Positions 56,630 through 64,000 of a stretch of DNA of 64,000 nucleotides are shown here, piece after piece. Within the stretch, counting starts at the first letter, position 1; the number at the start of each line of letters is the position of its first letter. The notes beneath the pieces were generated by a model, which saw only the letters and a program-made list of their open reading frames with translations, ran no database searches and had not been told where the DNA came from. The stretch spans positions 372,001 through 436,000 of the forward strand of contig NC_017243.1 in NCBI RefSeq assembly GCF_000223215.1, read 5' to 3'. Position numbers and translations under genes: made by a program. Source of the DNA: Brachyspira intermedia PWS/A (lineage in GTDB: Bacteria; Spirochaetota; Brachyspiria; Brachyspirales; Brachyspiraceae).

Positions 56630-57472
56630 ATGCGTGAGATAGATGTTAATCTTATAACAGAAAATGTAGCTCAATTATGTATAGATGCTAATATTTATTT
56701 AAATGATGATATTAAAAAAGCTCTGATTGAAAGCGAAAAAAAAGAAGAAAATAAAATTGCAAAAAATATTCTTAATGTTTTGATAGAAAATGCTGATATA
56801 GCTTCTAAAGAATTAAAGCCTATATGTCAGGATACGGGTATGGCTATTATATATATGGATATAGGAATGGACGTGCATTTTACCGGCGGTAATTTAACAG
56901 ACGCTATTAATAAAGGTGTTGCTTTAGGATATACTAAAGGTTATCTAAGAAAGTCAGTATTAAATGATCCTATAGATAGAAAAAATACTAATGATAACAC
57001 TCCGGCTGTAATACATTATAATATTGTAGATGGGGATAAAGTAAAAATCATAGTGGCACCTAAAGGTTTCGGCAGTGAGAATATGAGTAAAATAAAGATG
57101 CTTCCTCCTTCAGCTGGAATAGAGGGTGTAAAAGAGTTTGTATATGAAACAATAAGAACAGCCGCTTCTAATGCTTGCCCTCCTATGATTATAGGGATAG
57201 GTTTGGGAGGAAGTATGGAGAAATGTGCTGATATTGCAAAAAGGGCTTTACTTAGAGAAGTAGGCACAAAAAATGAAGATATTCGTTTACAAAAGTTAGA
57301 AGAAGAATTACTTGAGAATATTAATAAAATGAATATAGGGCCTTCAGGATTCGGAGGAAATACAACTGCTTTAGCAGTTCATATAAACATGTATGCTGCA
57401 CATATAACTTCTCTTCCTGTATGTGTTTGTACCGGATGTCATGTAACAAGGCATAGAGAAATTGTTCTATAA
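56630..57472 (+). CDS. Fumarate hydratase class I, alpha subunit
   Basis: 280 residues, the N-terminal-type subunit of the two-gene fumarase/L(+)-tartrate dehydratase family. The three 4Fe-4S cysteines are in LKPICQDTGMA, SNACPPMIIGIG and VCVCTGCHVTRHREI. It interconverts fumarate and malate with the beta subunit encoded 45 bp later. Confidence 0.92.
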   Translation: MREIDVNLITENVAQLCIDANIYLNDDIKKALIESEKKEENKIAKNILNVLIENADIASKELKPICQDTGMAIIYMDIGMDVHFTGGNLTDAINKGVALGYTKGYLRKSVLNDPIDRKNTNDNTPAVIHYNIVDGDKVKIIVAPKGFGSENMSKIKMLPPSAGIEGVKEFVYETIRTAASNACPPMIIGIGLGGSMEKCADIAKRALLREVGTKNEDIRLQKLEEELLENINKMNIGPSGFGGNTTALAVHINMYAAHITSLPVCVCTGCHVTRHREIVL

Positions 57473-57517
57473 AAACAGTGTCATTATAGTAGCAATAAAA
57501 ATTAGGAGCGATAGAAA

Positions 57518-58048
57518 ATGGAAATAAAAAAATTAAATACGCCTTTAACAAAAGAAAAATTATCTGTTTTAAATGCCGGAGATATGGTGGCTTTAACAGG
57601 TACTATTTATACTGCAAGAGATGCTGCTCATAAAAGATTAATCGATATGTTAAACAACAATGAAAAACTTCCTTTCGATATAGAAAATCAAACAATTTTT
57701 TATGCGGGGCCTTCTCCTGCAAAACCTAATGAAGTTATGGGAAGTATTGGACCTACTACTAGTTATAGAATGGATGCTTATTCACCTAAACTTTTAGAGC
57801 TTGGACTTTTATCTATGATAGGGAAGGGTAAAAGAAGTAAAGAAGTGATAGATGCCATAATAAAATATGGCGGAGTTTATTTTGCTGCTATTGGAGGGGC
57901 TGCTGCCTATATGTCTAATTGTGTTAAGTCTGCTAAAATTATAGCTTTTGAAGATTTAGGTACTGAGGCCATAAGAGAGCTTTATGTTGAAGATATGCCT
58001 TTGATTGTAGCTATAGATTCTAAAGGAAACAATGCCTTAACTGCATAA
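57518..58048 (+). CDS. Fumarate hydratase class I, beta subunit
   Basis: 176 residues, the C-terminal-type subunit. Recognisable segments are LNAGDMVALTGTIYTARDAA, FYAGPSPAKPNEVMGSIGPT, MIGKGKRSKEVIDAI and IGGAAAYMSNCVK. The alpha and beta genes form an operon, and a tartrate dehydratase activity is possible from sequence alone. A repeat region starts 15 bp after the stop. Confidence 0.92.
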   Translation: MEIKKLNTPLTKEKLSVLNAGDMVALTGTIYTARDAAHKRLIDMLNNNEKLPFDIENQTIFYAGPSPAKPNEVMGSIGPTTSYRMDAYSPKLLELGLLSMIGKGKRSKEVIDAIIKYGGVYFAAIGGAAAYMSNCVKSAKIIAFEDLGTEAIRELYVEDMPLIVAIDSKGNNALTA

Positions 58049-58062
58049 TAAATTTAAATAAA

Positions 58063-58400
58063 GCTTGGGTGGGAGCTGTATTTTATAGTTTAGTAATAAG
58101 GCTAATAAAAATTATAATTTTAAAATAGATTAAAAAATATATAGGGCGGGGTATGTAAATAAATCAAAAAAATAATTTGTTTTTTGTTTTATTTTGTAAT
58201 CCCTCCCTATATGCTTATTGCTTATTTTAGAGTTAATAATTTTTTTATTTTTTATAATTTAATTCTGCACTTATAACACCCACCCAGAATTTATTTAGAA
58301 TTTAAAAAATATTATCACCGCACGCAGAGTGAATTTTTATATATTGATTAATTAATAAATAGAATAATACTTATATATAAAGTTTCGCTAACCGTGCGTT
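58063..58400. repeat. Dispersed GC-rich hairpin repeat, copy 3 (nested inverted repeats)
   Basis: gcttgggtggg (58063-) pairs with cacccacccag (near 58289); atatagggcgggg (near 58139) with ccctccctatatg (near 58201); then accgcacgcagagtga (58317-58332) and accgtgcgtt (58391-58400). Same module order as near 16.0-16.1 and 17.6-17.9 kb. The 384-bp gap contains no gene that I can support. Confidence 0.65.
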
Positions 58401-58432
58401 ATTTATTAGTTAATAATTTTAGAATAAATAAG

Positions 58433-58926
58433 TTAATTATTAATCAAAACAATATGTCTGTATGCTTCATAAGCAACTATAGCTGCAGTATTCGATACAT
58501 TTATAGAACGTATATTATCACTCATAGGTATGTATACAGAATTTTCTAAATCGTTTTCCCATAATGATTCTCTAAGCCCAGTTGATTCTCTTCCGAATAA
58601 AAGTATATCATTATTATGATATTGAAATTCATCGTATCTATGCTTTCCAAATTTTGTAATAGGCACTATTCTTTTATTGTTGTTATTGCAGTATTCTAAA
58701 AAAGTGTTTTCATTTTCATGTTTTACTAATTGCAAATGCTCCCAATAATCAAGTCCGGCACGTTTAACTTCTTTAGAGCTAATTATAAAAGAAGGCTTTG
58801 AAACAATATGTAAAGGTATATTAAGTCCTACACATAATCTTCCAATATTTCCTGTATTAGCAGGTATTTCCGGACGATATAAAGCTATAATTATATTAAA
58901 GTCATCATTTATTTTTTTTGAGTCAT
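58433..58926 (-). CDS. trmL: tRNA (cytidine/uridine-34 2'-O)-methyltransferase TrmL, apparent frameshift at codon ~5
   Basis: SPOUT methyltransferase of ~164 residues: ALYRPEIPANTGNIGRLC, KEVKRAGLDYWEHL, LLFGRESTGL and IPMSDNIRSINVSNTAAI are all diagnostic. The only plausible ATG (58926, MTQKK) is out of frame by one base at a T8 run (58912-58919 on the plus strand); nine bases would give MTQKKINDDFNIIIALYRPE. Without that, only a TTG at 58735 in the middle of the fold is available. It methylates the wobble ribose of tRNA-Leu. It may be intact with a sequence error, or disabled. Confidence 0.8.
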
Positions 58927-59078
58927 AATTTTACACTAAATTTCATAAATTTATTTTTATTTTATTCTAGTATAGATTATATTTTTTCAATATGTTTTAT
59001 AATATCTATTGATTTTTTTTGTTTATAAGTTAAAGTAATAACATGGCTATTTAGATCAAATTAAGGTAAGGGAAGAAA

Positions 59079-60572
59079 GTGAACAAAATAGAAGAATTTA
59101 ACCAATCCACTTCCAAATATGAATTATATACTCATTTAAGTGAAAAAATAGTATCAGGCGAAATAAAAACATTTTCAGAAATTTTCACTTATGCTAAAAA
59201 TGTTAATTTTGAAAAAGTACATGACCATAAGAAAATATTAAAAGGTTTATTCGATCTCATACGAAAAATTAATTGGGGGTTTTTTAATAATTTAGATAAA
59301 GAACTTTATCCAAAATTATGGTCGCAATTTGTTACAGAGAATCAAAAATATAATTTTGCTGGTGATTTAAAATTAAGTCTTTCAATAGCTGATATTTATA
59401 TAGCAATGCTTGATATACATGGTTATACAAAGTTCTGCGAAGAAAATAAGAACAATCTTTCTAAAATGCATGCCTTAGATGATTTAATGCAAAATAAAGT
59501 AAGTGAAGTAACTAGATTTTATAATGTTATATCACATAGAAAACAGGGCGATGAAATAATTATGGTATGCCCTACGGCAACAGATGCTTTGAGTGCTACC
59601 ATTGCTATAATAGGTGTATTAAGTAAGAAAAGATTATTGAATGAATACCCAAGTGTAGATACGAGCGGTTTGCCTGAGTTTAAAATCAGTGCCGGAATAT
59701 CTGGAGGTAATACTAATAGTTCTTTGATTATTACAGAAGATGGGGATTTATCAGGATTTTTAATTAATAATGCTGCGAGAATGCAGGCAAGAGCAAATAC
59801 TTTAGCACCTAAAGAAAATAAAGTGATAGTAACTAAAAATTTACAGTTTAACTTTTTGAAAGAAAACAGTAAAGTTAAAAGTGAAATATTTGAAAAGGAT
59901 ATAATATCTTTTTATGATAATGGTATGATATCATTTAAAGGTACTGAAATACCTATAGTAGAAGCGATATTCAATCCGGATGAAAAATATAAAGAGCATT
60001 TCTTTACAGAGATGGAAGAGCTTGTTAAAAGTGTTAAAGGTAATTTATGGAAGCAGAGAATGTTTACAGCAATTTTAGATTTAATATCAAAAGTTGCTAA
60101 ATCAATGCCTCCTTTCCAAATAGATGAACATGTGAATGAATATATATCAAGCTATACAAATTCGACTATATGCGATTTATGTGATAAGGCAAACGGAGCT
60201 TATGTAGTTAAAGAAAATTATAAAGAGGCTATAGATACTTTTGCTTTGATTATTAAGTTGCTAAAAACTATTCCGGATTTTGATAAAATGGTTTTAGAAT
60301 ATGCAGAAAGCATTTGTGCAGGATACGAAAAGGTTTTGCCTATATATGATGTTGTTATTAAGAAAGATATAGAAGCTAATATATCAGAGATTTTCCCTGC
60401 TAATCATATACCGATATTTCAGAATGTTCAGAAGGCTAATGAAACATATAATAAATTGATGAATATTGCTATGAGCAGTAAAACATTAAAAAGAAGAAAA
60501 TCTATTTGGTATGGAATATTAGAAAAAGAACTTCCTAATTTAGTGATTAATATGTATTCAGGAAAAAAATAA
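59079..60572 (+). CDS. Class III nucleotidyl (adenylate/guanylate) cyclase-domain protein
   Basis: 497 residues from GTG 59079 with AAGGTAAGGGAAG upstream. Residues ~105-260 form the catalytic domain: AMLDIHGYTKFCEE (metal Asp), RKQGDEIIMVCPTATDALSA, ISAGISGGNTN and INNAARMQARA. The metal aspartate of the second site (GDE) is present. The N-terminal ~100 and C-terminal ~200 residues are helical and unassigned, the latter with CDLCDKANGAYVV. No membrane span. It may make cAMP or cGMP; a degenerate or other signalling role is possible. Confidence 0.75.
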   Translation: MNKIEEFNQSTSKYELYTHLSEKIVSGEIKTFSEIFTYAKNVNFEKVHDHKKILKGLFDLIRKINWGFFNNLDKELYPKLWSQFVTENQKYNFAGDLKLSLSIADIYIAMLDIHGYTKFCEENKNNLSKMHALDDLMQNKVSEVTRFYNVISHRKQGDEIIMVCPTATDALSATIAIIGVLSKKRLLNEYPSVDTSGLPEFKISAGISGGNTNSSLIITEDGDLSGFLINNAARMQARANTLAPKENKVIVTKNLQFNFLKENSKVKSEIFEKDIISFYDNGMISFKGTEIPIVEAIFNPDEKYKEHFFTEMEELVKSVKGNLWKQRMFTAILDLISKVAKSMPPFQIDEHVNEYISSYTNSTICDLCDKANGAYVVKENYKEAIDTFALIIKLLKTIPDFDKMVLEYAESICAGYEKVLPIYDVVIKKDIEANISEIFPANHIPIFQNVQKANETYNKLMNIAMSSKTLKRRKSIWYGILEKELPNLVINMYSGKK

Positions 60573-60703
60573 TATTTATTTAGGAATTAATTATTTTTGT
60601 CAAGTTTGTATATGTAAATTTTATATGTTTTATACTTGCAGAAATATTTATATATGATACACTATACTATTATTAAATTGTTTTTTTATTTTAAGGAGTA
60701 TTT

Positions 60704-61453
60704 ATGAGTTTGAAAAACCTGAAAAAATTAATATTGATAATATCTTCATTTTCTATAATAGCTTGCTCACAAACACAAGGAGGAAGTACAAGCGGATCAA
60801 AAACTTCATCAGATTCTCTAGCTTATTTGAAAGGCGGAGAAGGTGAATGGGTATTAAAAGTAGATGATTTCGCTATTAATCAAACTAATTTTACTAAAGA
60901 CTTACAAGCTTCTTTGGTACTTCAAGGTGCTACAGCTGAACAAATAGCTATGTATGCTAATGATGCTACTACTAAACAAATATATGCAGATCAGTTGATA
61001 AATTCTATTTTATTATTAAATAAAGCAGAACAAGAAAAATTCTTTGAAACAGAAGAAGCTAAAGATTTTATTAATCTTTCAATAAGAAATATAAAATTTC
61101 AATATTATGTAACAAAACTCATGGCAGATGCTTCTAAAAATATACCAGATCCTACACCAGAACAGGCTCAGGCATTCTTTGAACAAGCTAAACAGCAATT
61201 GACTCAAATGTATGGAATCACAGCATATAATACAGAAACAGCTCCTTATATTGCTCAATTATACAAAAATGCTTATGCCCAGCAATTAGTAGAAAGAGAT
61301 ATACAGGATTTAAAAGATAAAGCAGTAATAGAAAGAAATACAGCTGTATTAGGTGAGGCAAGCATACTTCCTCCTCAAATAGGGGATAGTAATGCTACAG
61401 CTTTACCTCAGCAAGGTGTTGATAACAATTTATTACCAAGAACAAATAATTAA
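60704..61453 (+). CDS. SurA-N/PrsA-like lipoprotein
   Basis: 249 residues. The lipoprotein signal ends SIIACSQ. A Ser/Gly linker is followed by VLKVDDFAINQTNFTKDLQA, a chaperone-type SurA_N pattern, and a helical region (QAQAFFEQAKQQLTQMYG). There is no peptidyl-prolyl isomerase domain. The C-terminus is Asn/Pro/Gln-rich. It may act as a periplasmic chaperone. It is 28 bp upstream of infB. Confidence 0.65.
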   Translation: MSLKNLKKLILIISSFSIIACSQTQGGSTSGSKTSSDSLAYLKGGEGEWVLKVDDFAINQTNFTKDLQASLVLQGATAEQIAMYANDATTKQIYADQLINSILLLNKAEQEKFFETEEAKDFINLSIRNIKFQYYVTKLMADASKNIPDPTPEQAQAFFEQAKQQLTQMYGITAYNTETAPYIAQLYKNAYAQQLVERDIQDLKDKAVIERNTAVLGEASILPPQIGDSNATALPQQGVDNNLLPRTNN

Positions 61454-61481
61454 AATTTAATATTAATGGGAAAGGAAAAGA

Positions 61482-63816
61482 ATGTCTCAAAAAAATGAGA
61501 ATAATGAAAAAAATTTAAATCAGGAAAGCTCTGCAGCTGATAATAAGCCAAAAGTTATTATCAAAAAAATAATGCATCTAATAACAATAATGATGATAAT
61601 CAAGCTGCAGCAGCTGTTAAGAAAGTAAAAAAATTATAGTAAAAAAGAAAATAATAATACATAATAAATCAGATAAGCCTGATGCTCAAAAACAGGATAA
61701 TAACAACAACAACAATAATACTCCTGAAAAAAATAATATAGCAAAAGAAAATAGAGATACTAGAGATAACAATAAAGAATCTAAAAATAAAAATTATTCT
61801 CATAATAGAGAAAATAGAGATTTTAAAGAAAATAAATCATATAAAGATTCTTCTCCTATGGAAGCTCCTGTTGAAGATGTATCTTCTTTCAAGAAAGACA
61901 ATAAAAAAGATAATAAGAAAAGAGATTACGAGAAAAAAGATAAAGAATACGATAAGAAATCATCTCAAAAAGATTCTAAAGCAGAGGCAGCTCAAAGACA
62001 GGAAAATAAAATATTTAATAAACTTCAGGCTAAAAAACGTCAGCAGGAACAAAGACTTGCAAGTGTTGAAAAAGAAATCAGCATAATGGAAACTATTACG
62101 GTTGGTGATTTAGCTAAAAAGATGAATTTAAGAGCTTCTGACATAATATCCAAACTTATGGGTATGGGTACTATGGCAAGAGTTAATGATATAATAGACT
62201 CTGATACAGCTACAATTATTGCCGATGATTTCGGATGTAAAGTTAATGTTATATCTTTACAGGAAGAGGCAACTATTGAAGTAAAAGAAGACAGAGAAGA
62301 AGATTTGAAGCCTCGTCCTCCAGTAGTTACAATAATGGGTCACGTTGACCATGGTAAAACTTCTTTGCTTGATGCTATAAGACATAGTAATATCACATCA
62401 AAAGAAAGCGGAGGAATCACTCAAAATATTGGTGCTTATAAGGTAAAAATACCTAGCGGAGAAATAGCTTTTATTGATACTCCTGGACACGCTGCATTTA
62501 CTATGATGAGAGCTAGAGGTGCTAAGAGTACTGATATAGTAATACTTGTTGTTGCTTCAGATGACGGTGTAATGCCTCAAACAGTTGAAGCTTTGAACCA
62601 TGCTAAAGAAGCTAATGTTCCTATTATAGTTGCTGTTAATAAAATGGATTTGCCTAATGCAAGTATGGATAAGGTAAAAGCAGCATTATCAGAGTATGGA
62701 CTTACTCCTGAAGAATGGGGAGGAGATACTCAATATATAGGTGTAAGTGCTTTAACTAAGCAGGGTATTAATGATTTATTAGAAGCTATTATATTACAGG
62801 CTGAAATGCTTGAATTAAAAGCTAATCCTAATAGAGAAGCAATAGGTATAGTATTAGAGGCTTCACTTGATCCGGGCAGAGGTCCTGTAGGTACTGTACT
62901 TGTACAAAATGGTACTTTGAAAATAGGTGATTATTTTGTATGCGGGCTTTCTGTTGGTAAAGTACGTGCTATGGTTAATGATTTAGGACAGAGAGTTACA
63001 AAAGCTTTACCTTCCACTCCTGTTGAAGTTTTAGGTTTTGAAAAGACTCCTGAAGCTGGAGAATCATTCAATGTTATGCTTGATGAAAAAGAGGCTAAGG
63101 CTATAGCTGATAAGAGAGTTCAATTAAAACAGCAGGAAGCTTTAAAAGCTAATGTTAAAGTTACATTAGAAAACCTTTATGAGAAAATAGCTTCTGAATC
63201 TATGAAAGAGTTTAAAGTAATAATTAAAGCTGATGTTCAGGGTAGTGCTGAGGCTTTGAGAGATGCTTTAAATAAAATACAAAGTGATAAAATAAGATTC
63301 GTTTCAATATATAGTGCTTCAGGTGCGGTTACTGAAAGTGATGTAAACTTAGCCCATGCATCTAATGCAATTATTATAGCTTATAGAGTTCGTCCTTCCG
63401 GAAAGGCTAGAGAATTAGCTGAAAAACTTGGAATACCTATAGAAAGATATGATATTATTTATGAGGCAATAGAGGCTATTCAAAATGCTATGAAAGGTTC
63501 TCTTGAAAGACTCAAAAAAGAAGTTGATATTGGTACTGTTGAGGTTAGAGATGTATTCCATGTTCCTAAAGTTGGTACTATTGCCGGTTGTTATGTAACT
63601 AATGGAAAAATAGAAAGAAATGCTGGTGTAAGGGTTATGAGAGATAATGTTCTCATTTATACAAGCAAGATTTCTAGTTTAAGAAGAATTAAAGATGATG
63701 TAAAAGAAGTAGCTAGCGGTTATGAATGCGGTGCTTCTATAGAAAACTTTAATGATATTAAGAAAGGCGATGTTCTTGAGATATTCAAAATTGAAGAAAT
63801 AGCTCAGGATTTATAA
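61482..63816 (+). CDS. infB: Translation initiation factor IF-2, two apparent 1-nt frameshifts in the N-terminal linker
   Basis: About 778 residues when corrected. The ATG 61482 follows GGGAAAGGAAAAG and starts [10 protein letters not shown]. The frame breaks in A7 runs at 61563-61569 and 61627-61633; one added base in each restores it (net +2), joining an Asn/Lys-rich linker to the intact part from 61858. Domains: IF2_N ([19 protein letters not shown]), GTPase with G1 [17 protein letters not shown] and NKMD, then domains II-IV ending IAQDL. The frame that begins at 61858 (MEAPVED) has no ribosome site. Essential gene, so a sequence error or slippage is likelier than loss. Confidence 0.88.
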
Positions 63817-63833
63817 TTTTTGATTTTTAATAA

Positions 63834-64000
63834 AAGGGTTATGAGAGATAATGTTCTCATTTATACAAGCAAGATTTCTAGTTTAAGAAGAATTAAAGAT
63901 GATGTAAAAGAAGTGGCTAGCGGTTATGAATGCGGTGCTTCTATAGAAAACTTTAATGATATTAAGAAAGGCGATGTTCTTGAGATATTCAAAATTGAAG
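63834..64000 (+). repeat. Partial tandem copy of the infB 3' end, cut by the window edge
   Basis: 63834-64000 matches 63630-63796 with a constant offset of 204 bp and one difference (a at 63711, g at 63915; GTA to GTG, both Val). It is in frame with infB after the stop codon and can be read from an ATG at 63841 ([15 protein letters not shown]). An 18-bp T-rich spacer (63817-63833) separates it from the infB stop. Confidence 0.95.

Noticed and set aside
61858-61860. infB start at MEAPVED
   Set aside because: No ribosome site precedes it and a well-placed start with a Shine-Dalgarno exists at 61482; the linker between is typical of IF2.

Overview
The window is chromosomal DNA of a very AT-rich spirochaete, most likely a Brachyspira species. 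The pointers are a FlaB-type flagellin gene with strong conservation (55.7 kb), a Vsp-like variable surface protein (52.1 kb), many short lipoproteins with loose spirochaetal lipoboxes, intergenic regions of almost pure A/T, and no rRNA, tRNA, CRISPR or prophage genes.

Layout. 0.2-2.6 kb: a large radical SAM protein. 2.8-11.0 kb (minus strand): a tightly packed nine-gene operon of two P-loop kinases, two nucleotidyltransferases, two glycosyltransferases, a SufS-like cysteine desulfurase with a SufU/IscU-like scaffold, and a radical SAM enzyme. It starts from a near-consensus promoter that predicts a leaderless mRNA. I consider it the best candidate for an undescribed biosynthetic system here. 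Three of its genes are interrupted by 1-nt indels in A/T homopolymers. 11.2-18.9 kb: RseP protease, a CHAT (caspase-like) protein translationally overlapping an amidase lipoprotein, RsmI, and an Mrr-type restriction enzyme lying between dispersed repeats, then a CAP-domain protein. 19-31 kb: an epimerase with a zinc-ribbon tail, EFR1 ferredoxin, lipoproteins, a TPR/nuclease-fold membrane protein, queuosine-precursor transporter, FabH and AlaRS. 31-38.6 kb: envelope genes (HtrA, LpxL-like acyltransferase), a spirochaete-specific large protein, an SDR, a four-copy tandem hairpin array and two paralogous lipoproteins. 38.7-45.2 kb: leucyl aminopeptidase, a 29-codon mS38/COX24-like gene, a degenerate NuoE-F-G-like trio and a GlpD-like dehydrogenase. 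45.2-52 kb: hisH, hisB, glycerate kinase with a divergent CdaR-type regulator, and an NSS transporter with its tiny MetS-type partner. 52-64 kb: Vsp-like protein, peptidases, flagellin, two-subunit fumarase, TrmL, a class III cyclase, a lipoprotein and infB.

Three themes cut across the window. First, several families of dispersed or tandem palindromic intergenic repeats, including a MITE-like element of about 270 bp present twice in opposite orientation. Second, repeated single-base indels in homopolymers that break otherwise well-preserved frames (cluster genes, trmL, infB); either this sequence has homopolymer errors or these genes are decaying or read by slippage. Third, a partial tandem duplication of the 3' end of infB that runs off the right edge.
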